A DNA stretch of 64,000 bases. Origin: Adenophora triphylla var. japonica. Its lineage: Eukaryota; Streptophyta; Magnoliopsida; Asterales; Campanulaceae. Positions 23,331-34,159 of the stretch are shown in pieces; the first letter of the stretch is position 1, and each line of letters begins with the position of its first letter. The position numbers and the translations under genes are program-made. A model generated the notes under the pieces. That model saw nothing but the letters and a program-made list of their open reading frames with translations. It was not told where the DNA came from and did not search any database. The DNA is taken from NCBI GenBank assembly GCA_022495995.1, contig JAFEMH010000979.1:496001-560000 (forward strand), in the 5' to 3' direction.

Positions 23331-23565
23331 ACACATCAAATTTATTCACCAAAGTCAATATGAATTTCAATATTGACGGTCCATCACTTTAAGTATTATC
23401 TAACTCGTCTTCTTCCTTCTCTTCCAATGATTACGAGTTAATTTTGAAGCAGATCTTGATGAATCGAAAACTTGCTTTTCAATTACTCGCTAAACATCAT
23501 GCTCCTTGAGATAATAATTTTATCAAGTGTAACTTTCTTTTCCTTAGTTTTTTCCCCTTTTAACT

Positions 23566-23725
23566 TTGTGTAACTAAACGGTAGTGTATTAATTTGATTC
23601 ATGTCATCATGGACATATTTGATTGTATGCAAATACAATCACAAAAGTTGTTTGACATTAACCAAATTGGGTGGTTTTAGACAAGTTTCCACCTTGGAGT
23701 AATAATTAGGTTGCCTCACTAAATA
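23566..23725 (+). repeat. Direct repeat, right copy
   Basis: Second copy of the 21782-21992 sequence, in the same order and orientation. The two copies bracket the ORF1-like pseudogene and the hairpin. Confidence 0.75.
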
Positions 23726-23963
23726 AGGTCTCCTCATCCACTTACCTATTTCATATTTTTTTAGAAAAAAAATCTAATCACCTGATCTCAAGCAAGGAGC
23801 GGGTATTGAATTCGAGACCAATACGACGACAATAGAAAGAATTAAACCTGCTCAAAATGTTGCTTGTACACAAGCCCATGACACCTATTTTATCTTTATG
23901 GAGTGCCAATTTTTTTTAACGATTTTATCATATTTTATTATTCTATAATAACTAGATGAGTCC

Positions 23964-24278
23964 ATTTTGGGGGAAACTTGTTTCTCCATAAGTTATAAAA
24001 AGTCCACTTTGTAATTTTGAGTTTCGAGCGTAAAACATTGAGTTTCGAGCTTAAAACACTGAGTTTAGGCGTTAAAATACCTAGAAGTTAAAACATCGAG
24101 TTTAGGCGTTAAAACACCGAGTTAAGGTTAGCAACTAAAACATCGAGTTTATGTCTTAAAACATCGAGTTTTTGTCTTAAAACATCGAGTTTATGTCTTA
24201 AAACACTGAGTTTTTGCCTTAAATTTTTTAAAAACAAGACTTTTTATATGTTTGGGGGAAACAGAGTTCCCCCAAAAT
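23964..24278. mobile_element. TIR element filled with a TTAAAACATCGAGTTT minisatellite
   Basis: ATTTTGGGGGAAA at the left and TTCCCCCAAAAT at the right are inverted ends. The interior (24020-24225) consists of about ten 20-bp units of the form TTAAAACATCGAGTTTATGTC, most regular on the right. Non-coding. Confidence 0.7.
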
Positions 24279-24328
24279 TTTCTGTAACTAGATTGACTCC
24301 CGTGCGATGCACGGGGCGTTACTATATA

Positions 24329-24599
24329 CTCCCTCCGTCCCATGTGATTACAAACCATATTTTCGGGCACATTAATTAAGAAATATTATTAAGATAATGA
24401 AAATGTGTGGTAGGAAATGAAGAGAGAGAATGAGTGGAGTTGGTTGAATAAATTGTATGGTAGGAAATGAAGAAAGAGAATGAGTGGGTGGGGTAGGGTG
24501 AATATAAAATAATAAATTTATTTCCATTTTGGGCAGTTTGTATTCACGTGGGACGGACCAAAAAGGAAATAAGTTTGTATTCACGTGGGACGGAGGGAG
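24329..24599. mobile_element. Stowaway-like MITE
   Basis: CTCCCTCCGTCCCATGTGATTA at the left; CACGTGGGACGGAGGGAG at the right, TA-flanked. The right end is duplicated (CACGTGGGACGGACC at about 24545). Confidence 0.85.
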
Positions 24600-25686
24600 T
24601 ATTCAAAAAATAAAAATTGAACTAAAATAAACCAAGAACTCAATTCGTTTATACATTATGAAATACTTTCTTAAAGACTACATTGTCAGTACATAAAAAT
24701 TAGAAAACAATAAAATAGAAATAAAAAAAATATAAGGAATATGCATTTCTCTATATACAATTCTGTTGTATTTTATCATTTTAAAAAATTAAATAAAACA
24801 CACGAACTTGTTTATCAAATACGAAATAAGTTATTGAAATCAGTTAAAAAAAAAAAGGTGAAGATTGAAAATCTAGTTAAAAGAAAGGTGATATTTTATT
24901 TCTTTTTGATAAAGAGAATTTTTTAAATAAAAACAAAAGTTTTGGTCATACCAAAAGAATAGTACAGTTATCTAATAAAAATTAATATCATTCTTTTTCA
25001 AATGGAAACTTTCAATTAACTCATGCTCGTATATCTAAAAAATGATGTCATAATTATTTATATTAACTCATTATGAACATAATTATGATATTTATTTTCA
25101 ATTTAACTTATTTAATTTTTAAAAGAAATATAAAAATACTAACAATTTCGTTAAATGAAAAAAAAAATTCCCCAAACCCCCCACTTCCTCATCAAACCCA
25201 ACCCACTTCTTCATCTCCCTTTTTTAAAATACTAATTTATACTATCTTTATTTCTTATAATATTGACATACAGTTCAATCAAAATTTTAAAAATGATGGC
25301 CATTTTTCCCGATATTCGTCTTTATAATTAAACAATATTTTGAGACGAAGAGAATTTTTTTATTATCATTTATAATTAAAAAATTAAAGAAATTACTTCA
25401 CACATAATTAATTTTCACTAAAAAGAAATTGAAAAATTAGTAAAGGATAATTAAAAAAATTATATTTAAAAAAGAAGATTTTTTTTCTTTGTCGAAATCA
25501 AATGAAATAAGTCTCTATTTAAAGAGAAAAAAAATTATGAATTTTGGTGCAAAAAAAAAAAATTAATTTATATTAAATTAATTTTTTTTTATCTTGACAC
25601 ATGGCAACACACGGCCGACCAAGGCCAAGCAGACCATTGATAATGCCACGGACGAATCATGCATGCTTGGCTAAGCTTCATCCTCA

Positions 25687-25824
25687 TTATATAATCAAGG
25701 CAACTCATCTTACTTTGATTTTTTTTTTCATGTGGGATAAAGGCCAAGGCCCGAGCCAAGGCCATGGCATATTTCCCACATCGAAAGAAAACGAATCAAA
25801 AATGGCCTTGGCCTTGGTATATAA
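25687..25824. promoter_or_regulatory. Mirrored snRNA-type USE/TATA module, copy A
   Basis: Plus strand: TTCCCACATCG at 25773-25783 (10/11 to the plant snRNA upstream sequence element RTCCCACATCG), then 34 bp, then TATATAA at 25818-25824. Minus strand: ATCCCACATG at 25738-25729, then 34 bp, then TTATATAA at 25694-25687. Both TATA boxes lead into ATGAGG. A 34-bp spacing fits the wider, Pol II type of plant snRNA promoter. No snRNA body was recognised on either side, so function is unproven. Confidence 0.5.
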
Positions 25825-26173
25825 TGAGGCTTCAAGTTCAAGGTAGGTGTAATTATATTTATATACATATATAATTATTAATAATATTAAATATACATAT
25901 ATCTTTAAAGGAAAAAAAAATAAGAGAATAAAATTATAAAAAGTAGAAAAAAAATCAAATAAAAATAAAGAAAAAATCAAATGGAAAATATATTATCATA
26001 CAATTCTGAAGTATTTGATTTTTGAAAAAAATTACAAAAAAAACACAAACATTTTTTTAAATGAAAACTTTCCCTTAACTCATGCTCGGACATCTAAAAA
26101 AATATGTAATATTTATTTACATTAACTCATTATGAACATAATTATGATATTTATTTTTAATTTTTAGAAGAAA

Positions 26174-26176
<3 letters not shown>

Positions 26177-26222
<46 letters not shown>
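26177..26222. repeat. (TA)n microsatellite
   Basis: About 22 TA units between the two halves of the tandem duplication. Confidence 0.95.
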
Positions 26223-26227
<5 letters not shown>

Positions 26228-26854
26228 TAATCATATACAGTATACTTTATAAATACACAATGATTTTGTTTATACATATTCAAAACCATTCCAACTCATC
26301 ATCCTATACCCCATCACTTTTATTTTATATTATATTCTTTTTTTTAGTATAATAATAATAATAATTATTATTATTATTAGTAAAGGATAATTAACAAATT
26401 TATATTTAAAATAGAGGAATATTTTTCTTTGTCCAAATCAAATGAAAGAAGTCTCTATTTAAAGAGAAAAAAATTATGAATTTAGGTGAAAAATTAAAAT
26501 AAAAAAATAATAATTTTAAAAATAGAATTTTTTTATTATCATTTATATTAAAAAAATTACTTCACACTTAATTAATTTTCACTAAAAAGAAATTGAAAAA
26601 TTAGTAAAGGATAGTTAACAAATTTATATTTAAAAAAAATATTTTTTTTCTTTGTCCAAATCAAATGAAAGGAGTCTCTATTTAAAGAGAAAATAAAATT
26701 ATGAATTTTGGTGTAAAAAACAAAATTAATTTATATTTATATTAAATTAATATTTTTTATCTTGACACATGGCAACACATGGCCGGCCAAGGCCAAGCCG
26801 ACCATTGATAATGCCACGAACGAATCATGCATGCTTGGCTAAGCTTCAACCTCA

Positions 26855-27005
26855 TTATATAACCAAGACAACTCATCTTACTTTGTTTTTTTTTTCATGT
26901 GGGATAAAGGCCAAGGCCAAGGCCGGCCGAGCCGAGGCAAGGCGAAGGCAGATTTCCCACATCGAAAGAAAACGAATAAAAAATGGCCTTGGCCTTGGTA
27001 TATAA
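26855..27005. promoter_or_regulatory. Mirrored snRNA-type USE/TATA module, copy B
   Basis: Plus: TTCCCACATCG at 26954-26964, 34 bp, TATATAA at 26999-27005. Minus: ATCCCACATG at 26905-26896, 33 bp, TTATATAA at 26862-26855. The arrangement is retained although the GC-rich centre between the two USE boxes has changed (AAGGCCAAGGCCAAGGCCGG here). Confidence 0.5.
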
Positions 27006-27396
27006 TGAGGCTTCAAGTTCAAGGTAGGTGTAATTATATTTATATACATATATAATTATTAATATTTAATATACATATATCTTGAAAGGAAAAAAATAAG
27101 AGAATAAAATTATAAAAAGTAGAAAAAAATCAAATAGAAATAAAGACACATCAAATGAAAAATATATTATCATACAATTCTGAAATAAAGAAAACGATAT
27201 ACCATTTTTTTTAAAGTATACAACAAAATAGCACTTTGAGAATATACGTCTAAGTTATCGAAACTGCATGCTCAAAAGATGAGAAATAAAATAAAACAAA
27301 CAGAAAAGCGAGTTGTTTTTATATATTGCGAAAAACTTTCTTGAATACTATATTGTCGGTACAAACATCAGATTGGTCAGTATTATAATTATTACT

Positions 27397-28057
27397 GATG
27401 CTGCAGGAAATGTGCTTATCAATCTTTCTCCACGTGGCAGGACTGATCACCTGGCTTCTTGACCTGAAAACAGAACCCACGACTAGCCGGATGTGTCTCC
27501 GGCGAAGACGCTCGGGCGTGAGAGTAAGATAACAGTTGTATATAGCTCAAAATGTATTGAATAATGAACTCAGAATACAAAATGGCAGTTACCTTTCACC
27601 GTTTGGTAGTGATGAAGTATTTATAGGCGAAGAGTGATGTATTTTTGGGAGGCAACATGTCCTCCGAGATTATAGCGGCGATTACTTGGACGTGGGAACA
27701 TGTCTATAACGGTCCACGATTTATAGGGATGTGGTTAAGAGGATTGTTCAACCAAATAAGCCGTAGTGTTAAGTCGTCACTTCTTTGATTTAGGTCGAGT
27801 CGCCGCTCGTGGAATGGTCGACCGTCGGGTAGAGCATGGTTCGTACCCGAATTGTAGCATGGATCATGAGGTCGGACTAAGTTAGGTCGGGACACGTAGG
27901 TCGGACCCGTGGGCTTAGTCGGCGATGTGTGAGATGGGCCTTGGGCCCTGTTCCGATTGGATCAGTCTCATTGGGAACTTGGAGACCAAGGCTGTCTGTA
28001 ATTGGACTTTACTCGTTTGGCCCAACTCGACACTTTTGGTATGTTCAATTACATATC
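27397..28057 (-). mobile_element. LTR-like sequence, minus strand (probable solo LTR)
   Basis: On the minus strand it begins about TGATATGTAATTGAACATACC and ends CCTGCAGCATCA. It has a TATA box (CCTATAAATACTTC, near 27613-27626) and GC-rich promoter-like sequence upstream of it. No target duplication could be confirmed, so the ends are approximate. No coding sequence. Confidence 0.4.
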
Positions 28058-28272
28058 AATATTTAGAATCATTTACCTTTTAACTCTGGATGGGGCGAGA
28101 TTTATTGGTCATAGCAAAATTTTGATTTATTCAAAATAAATATCAATTTTTTGGAATTTTTTTATAACTCATTTTGGGATGAAGGGAGCTATAAAATTAT
28201 TTAAATTGCAAAGTAGATTAAACATTGATTAGTATAAAGAGCATCTATAGAGACAATATTTATTACTCAATA

Positions 28273-28515
28273 CTCCCTCCGTCCCATAAAATATTGCCCC
28301 TTTTACTATTTTGGGCGTCCCACTTTCCTAAAAAGGAAAATTTTTAATACTTCTTTATTCATGGGACCCACTTATCATACTCACAACACTTTTCAAATTT
28401 ACTATTCTCTCCACTCATTCTCTCTACTCCCACTCACAACACCTACTTTAATAACATTATTCCTTATTTTCCGTTCTCAACAGTAAAGGAGTAAAATTCT
28501 ATGGGACGGAGGGAG
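28273..28515. mobile_element. Stowaway-like MITE
   Basis: CTCCCTCCGTCCCATAAAATAT at the left and TATGGGACGGAGGGAG at the right, TA-flanked. Closely related to 48999. Confidence 0.9.
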
Positions 28516-28519
28516 TATA

Positions 28520-29220
28520 TCTTAAAATGACCGAATGACCCATTTTAAATATATAGATTGAGACTTAAAAAATTGAGACAAAGTTTTCAGTAAAATGAGT
28601 ACATAAACCATTTCCTACCCACATAAAAAAAAATAAGAAATAAAATAAATTGAAATAATAATTAATTTATCTTCAATTTTTTTTCTTCACTATTTTTTTT
28701 CTTTTTTTCAATCAAAATAATTACCATCTTATAAATAATTTGCATAGTACGCAAAAATAGTTTTGGCAAGTTAAGCAACCATCTTTCCCGATATTCATCA
28801 TTATTAATACTTTATTTACTATGATTCAATTTTTTTAAATAAAATAAATAAATAATTTGATGTATCGAACTAAAATAAACTCAATAACCATATTACCCCT
28901 TCTAACTCATTATCCTATACCCCATCACTTTTATTTTATTTTATATTCTTTATTTTTAGAATTAGTAAAATTATTATTATTATCATTATCATTTATAATT
29001 AAAAAAAACTTGACACTTATTTAATTTTGACTAATATCATATTGAAAAATTAAAAAGGAAAATTAACAAAGAATAAATAAGAAATTTTTATTTAAAAAAA
29101 GGGTTTTTTTTTTGTGTCCAAATCAAATGAAAATAGTCTTTATTTAAAGAGGAAAAAAATTTATGAATTTTGGTGTAATTTTTTTTTAAATAAAACTAAT
29201 TTATTATAAAATAATTTAGG
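28520..29220. other. AT-rich stretch with dispersed repeat fragments
   Basis: Contains ATCCTATACCCCATCACTTTTA (also near 26300) and the CCAAATCAAATGAAA...TTTAAAGAG unit shared with the tandem duplication. No gene recognised. Confidence 0.5.
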
Positions 29221-29227
29221 TAAAAGA

Positions 29228-29485
29228 AATGGGTGAAAAAAAAAACGAAAACCAACTAAAGGACCCCACGTGTCCAAACCAAACCAAAAAAAAAAAAAAA
29301 AGGAAAAAAACCGTGCCGCATGCGCCATTGCCGTGTTTTGCACGCGCCATGGAAATGGGTGGAAAAAGCGAAAACCAACGAAAACATCACGTGTCACGCC
29401 AAAACCAAAAAAAAAAAAAAAAAAAAGGAAAAACCAAGCGCCCGCCTTATCGGCGCGTGTTTTACACGCGCCATGAAAATGGCGA
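29228..29485 (+). repeat. Two-copy ~128 bp tandem repeat with ACGTG and ACGCGCCATG boxes
   Basis: Each unit has GCGAAAACCAAC or AACGAAAACCAACT, then CACGTGTC, an A-run of 15-20, GGAAAAACC, and GTTTTGCACGCGCCATG (GTTTTACACGCGCCATG in unit 2). Reading frames across it are artefacts. Confidence 0.8.
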
Positions 29486-29892
29486 AATGCCCTTCAGCAA
29501 CCGCTGACTTGTGTCAGAATGGATTAAAAAAAAAAAAAAAAACTCCCCCAATCATAGCTTGCCATGTGTTATTTCAGTCCAAGTTTTTGCCATTTTGCCA
29601 AGGCGTGAAAAGACGAAAATGCCCCTCAAACTCCCTTTAATTACCACTATCTTGTTATTATATATAGATAGATATTGAATACAAGATAATGTATAATACT
29701 GTATACTAATATAATACATCATTGATGATGACAGGTGGCGCCGACAACCAGTGACCGAATTTTAGCAAGTTTCCGGCGACCGTTTACCGGACTCCAACAA
29801 GCTGGGCGGCGACGTGGTGGCAAGATACAGTATTGAGGATGTTTGTATCATAATTTTTAAATAATGCATATAGAATGCAGTATAATTTACTA

Positions 29893-30132
29893 TTCCCTCA
29901 AACTCCCTTTAATTTCCACTTTTCTTTTTTGGCAAAGAAATCTTTACTATTTCCTCCACTCATTCTCTCTCCTCATTATTTTAATACTCACAATACTATT
30001 ATAATTTACTATTTCCTCCACTCATTCTCTCTCCTATTTTCAAATTACACTCACAACATCTTTACTTCCCTCCCATTTCCTTAATTTGCGTGATTTTTAA
30101 AAAAGTGGAAGTAATTGTTGGGACGGAGGGAG
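29893..30132. mobile_element. Stowaway-like MITE, diverged left end
   Basis: Right end TTGTTGGGACGGAGGGAG then TA. The left end TTCCCTCAAACTCCC is weak, but the adjoining TTTCCACTTTTC pairs with AAAAAGTGGAAG at the right. ACTCATTCTCTCTCC blocks fill the interior. Confidence 0.55.
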
Positions 30133-30134
30133 TA

Positions 30135-31900
30135 TAGCATAAGAACTTATAAGACATTTAAATTATGAGAAACCTGAGGGAAAGTGATTTGTCCCAAAAA
30201 GAACTTATGGGTAAAATTCCCTTTTTTAAATTATTAATTATTTTATAAAAACTTTTTATTTTCCTTTTTTTCATTAATATTTCTTAAAACTAAGTGGTTT
30301 TCTTTAGCTAATAGTTATAATGTAGATTTTAAAAGAAAAATCATGCTTAAAATCTTATTTATTCACTTTTTTTACAATTTTTTTTGAGTTTATTATTGAT
30401 AATTTATTTGTTAATTAAAACTCCAAGAAAAAAAATAAAATAAGAACTGAGATTTTTGTTACTTATTGAACCATCTTATTAAATAGTAATATATGTATAC
30501 ATTTCAATGAGTGTTATTTAGGTAAACTTTCATAAATAAAAAAAATTGATGAACGAAAAATATGAGAAAGAAGTTTCAAAAACCAAGATAATTAATTTGC
30601 ATTGAATATTTAAGTTGATTTTTTTTGTAATGATTTGGTTATTTATTACTAAAATAATAAATAAATGATTTATTTAATAATAGTATGCAATTAAAATGAG
30701 ATAGTTATAGTGATTTCTTTTAATTTAATTTCTGTTATCTGTTAAAAAAAATTTGATCGTGCATGTATTAGTCTAGTTGCATCTAAATTCAGCTAAATGG
30801 ATGAGTTGTCAACTGGAGACCATATATACTCTCCCCATCGCACTCGAAAAGCTACAAATTTAGCCATACATGGCATTTAAGGAAAATGTATAGTAAATTA
30901 AGTGTTGTTAGTATAAAAAGTGGGATATAATAGAGAAAGCGGAATATGAAATAATAAGTGGATAATTATTATTAGTAAGACAAGTGGGTTAAATGAACAA
31001 AGAATTGTTAAAAGATTTCTATTTTGGGTGTTAAATAACACAATCAAAATGAAAATTTGTGTATTTTCATGTGTGACAGACTGAATACAATCCAACGGTG
31101 AAGATTGGCTGATTTGTTCTATGTCGGTTGTCAAAATTTATTAGGAAATGTGTCACAATTAATGTCAAACCTGCTACAGTACAACTCAAGACAATTCACA
31201 TGAACGAATGTTATAAATGTTATAGATAGTGATCCCCTTTTCATGAAAAATAAAATACAAAGCAATATTAAAAATAATTTTCAAAAAGTTTATATTGATG
31301 GCTATAATACAATCGAGTTGAACATAAAAAATTGATATTTAGCATTTGTTTTGATATTTAGTATTATTTTTGTCACAAAGTGTTTGTTTGAACTGAAAAT
31401 CTTTGGATAAGATGGAGTTTTTTTTTCCAGGTTTTAGTGAAATCATTTAGTGAAATCGACAGATCTACTATAGACTGTCTTTATGAAATAAATACAATGA
31501 AACCTTCTAATAATCAAATTTTTATTTTTTCTCTATCTATCTCAAGACACTGATAAACACCTGAATAGGCGATTTCATCCTAGTCACTATGGTCGTATTT
31601 GCCTATTTGCGAAGTCAAATTTTCTTAAAATGGGCATCAAAATTGCTTAAGAAATAAATATTACAATAATTTAAATATCCAAATTTAGCATAAAAGGGAT
31701 CAAAATAATAATTTAGTCCAATTTTTACCTAAAATTGAGGGAGTATATTTATTGCCTAATTAGAGTATAATTTATATAATGAAATGGATAAAATTCATCA
31801 AATGTAATGTTCTTTCTAATTACAAAATGGATCAAGTTATTTATTTTGCTTACTACCCGGTTGATCCAATTTTTATAGTTGAAACCAAATTACTCTAGTT
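30135..31900. other. AT-rich intergenic DNA, no gene seen
   Basis: No reading frame resembles a known protein and no clear terminal-repeat pair is visible. A degenerate MITE may lie at 30830-31140 (GTGTTGTTAGTATAAAAAG, AGTGGATAATTATTA). Confidence 0.4.
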
Positions 31901-31914
31901 GAAAACATCTAATA

Positions 31915-32185
31915 CTCCCTCTGTCCCGTTACAAATCACACAGTTACTGTTTGCACGCAAATTAAGAAAAAAATTAGTGGAGTAAGTATTGTGAGTATGA
32001 AAAATGAGGTAGGAAAGAGAAAGTCGAGTAGAAAATAGTTGATTGGTGTTGTGAGTATAAAAATAAAATAGGAAAAAGAATTAGTGGATGAAATAATAAA
32101 TATTCTTTGTCATTTTAGGAAGTGTGTGATTTGTAGCGAGACGTCCGATGAAAAAAATGTGTGATTTGCAGCGGGATAGAGGGAA
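31915..32185. mobile_element. Stowaway-like MITE
   Basis: CTCCCTCTGTCCCGTTACAAAT at the left; ATTTGCAGCGGGATAGAGGGAA at the right, flanked by TA. Confidence 0.7.
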
Positions 32186-32660
32186 TACATGTTTATAATT
32201 TAAACATTAAATTAATTCAATTAATGATTGATAATTATAATTTTGTTAACAAAATTTTATGAATATTTTGTGTTATAGTAAGAGCAAGAAATTAATCGAT
32301 AGTTGACTATGGTTATTATTTCTGAGAAAACCTTGACTATTTCCTTCGTTACACATTAAAAAATCTAACCTATTTTTCTTTAAGTCTGTCCCATCTCAAC
32401 TCGGATTATTAAAAATGATAAATAATTTTCACTATTCCACTCATTATCTATTTTACTTTGCTATTATAATCACAACACTAATCAAGTTATTATTCCTTTC
32501 ACTCATTTTTCTCTTGTACTTTAGTTTTCTATACTCACATCTTTTTTCTATCTCATTTTTTTTATAATTAATGTACCGAAAAAGTTAGTTTAGTTTTAGG
32601 TGGGACTATGGAAGTATGAATTAAAGACTTTTTTCAGGTTAAAAAGATACAAGCCGCCTC

Positions 32661-32788
32661 CAAGGGCGGATCTAGCCTTTTTTATAATTTTTTTTTTATA
32701 TACGAAGTTATTGTTCACTATTATTACTATTTACAATATTTTTTAAATATCAAGTCTACGCAATTTCAAAATTCTGGATTCGCGTCTG
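32661..32788. mobile_element. hAT-type MITE
   Basis: CAAGGGCGGATCTAGCC at the left and TCTGGATTCGCGTCTG at the right are inverted ends of the same family as 12808. Imperfect 8-bp flanks GCCGCCTC and ACTGCCTC. Confidence 0.65.
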
Positions 32789-33334
32789 ACTGCCTCACTA
32801 TACTGCTGCATCATCGTATTTCATGCTCTCCAACCCTAACTCACCGAGTTGATTAAAAATATTGAGTTGACACAGCCCGAGTTGCTCCACCTTTCCCAAC
32901 TCATACTTCTCTCTCTCCCTCTGTCATGAATTTTGCAAGTGAGAAAAAAGAAGATCAAGAAAGAAACAAACAACAAAAAGAAAAAGCTCAAAAAACACCC
33001 CCTTTTGACCAAATTTGCTCAAATTCAAACCCCCTAATTACCCCTGCGACTTTCAATTTTTAAACCCCATTCTCCACACAAACTGACAAACCCTAATACA
33101 GTTCTTTGTCCAGACAATTATCTTGAAATTTGATTCTCTCTTTCTACCCTTGTCCTCACTGTGGGAGTGTTTTTCCTTCCTTTCTACTCCCTCCGTATCG
33201 AGACAGGCACAAATTTTCTTTTTTCAGACGTTCCATTTGAAAGGCACAATTAAAAACGGAAAGTTTTTTTTATTATTTCTTTATTTATTTTGTGGAATCC
33301 ACTTATCATATTCACAATAATTATCCACTAACTA

Positions 33335-33638
33335 CTCTCTCCGTTCCACCGATCTTAAGAAAACTTTCTATTTTGGGCGTCCCGCTGATCTTAAGAATTC
33401 CAAAAAAGGAAAGTTTTTATTATTTTTATACTCTTCATACCCCACTCATTCTCTCTCATGCTTTCTTTTCTGCTCATGGCGATTCTCTCCTAACTATTCA
33501 TCCCACTCATTCTCTCTCCTATTTAATTTTTCACACTCACAACACTTCTTCCACTCATTCTCTCTCCTAATACTATAATAATATTCCTTAATTCTCGTGT
33601 CATTTCACTTTTTCTTAAGCTGGGTGGGACAGAGGGAG
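33335..33638. mobile_element. Stowaway-like MITE upstream of the receptor-like kinase
   Basis: CTCTCTCCGTTCCACCGATC at the left pairs with GCTGGGTGGGACAGAGGGAG at the right. A second left end (CTCCCTCCGTATCGAGAC) at 33187 belongs to an older copy it interrupts. It lies about 520 bp 5' of the kinase start codon. Confidence 0.7.
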
Positions 33639-34159
33639 TATTTTCTAACCCACTTTCTCTTTTCTACTTTACTTTTCATACTCATAATATTTATTCCACT
33701 ATTCATTTTTATCTTTTCTACATCACTTTTCTTCTTAGGCCAAAATTTTGCATCTTCGATCGAGGAAGTATAAAATCTACTATATAGAGCTGGCATAAGT
33801 TTCAGCCTTTCAGCTTCTTCTTCTGTTATTCCATAGTAAACACTATTTGTGTGAGTGAGCTGTGTTTACCTTTGTTTAAATAATCAAAATCTCTCACTCA
33901 AATTTGTGTGTGTACAATTAGGGGATTTCGTACATTTTTTCTCAGCAATTTTCTTGGTGGGGTTTCAACTTTCTTGATGGGATTCAGTTTCTTTAGCTGA
34001 TTTATGGTGGGTTTTGTTTAGATTGGTAACTTTCTTACTCAAAAGACAGTAATTTTCTTGGTGGGTTTTGCTTTGTTCTGCTTTTTAGTGTATTAATGGA
34101 GGTTAGGGCGTGTTTGGTTTGATTTTGATAAATTCTTTCTTCTAAATAAGAGTGTGTAA

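Larger units (their letters stand above)
24990..27190 (+). repeat. Tandem duplication of a ~1.1 kb AT-rich unit
   Basis: Ordered matching blocks: AACTCATGCTCG (25018/26078), TTACTTCACAC (25394/26560), ACACATGGCAACACA (25598/26765), AATCATGCATGCTTGGCTAA (25655/26823), CAAGTTCAAGGTAGGTG (25834/27015). Spacing is 1060-1180 bp because copy B carries an extra partial unit and a TA microsatellite. A fragment of the same unit (CAAATCAAATGAAA...TTTAAAGAG) recurs at 26440 and 29120. No coding sequence. Confidence 0.85.

Noticed and set aside
25819..25900. A U-snRNA gene downstream of the USE/TATA box
   Set aside because: No U1, U2, U4, U5 or U6 core sequence, Sm site or 3' box could be recognised on either side.
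26769..27005. 78-residue frame beginning MATHGRPRPSRPL, with a similar frame at 25601
   Set aside because: The two copies come from the tandem duplication; they diverge by frame after the first third and lie in a promoter-like repeat, so conservation is of DNA, not protein.
29229..29640. Lys-rich reading frames
   Set aside because: Created by A-runs in a tandem repeat; no protein similarity recognised.
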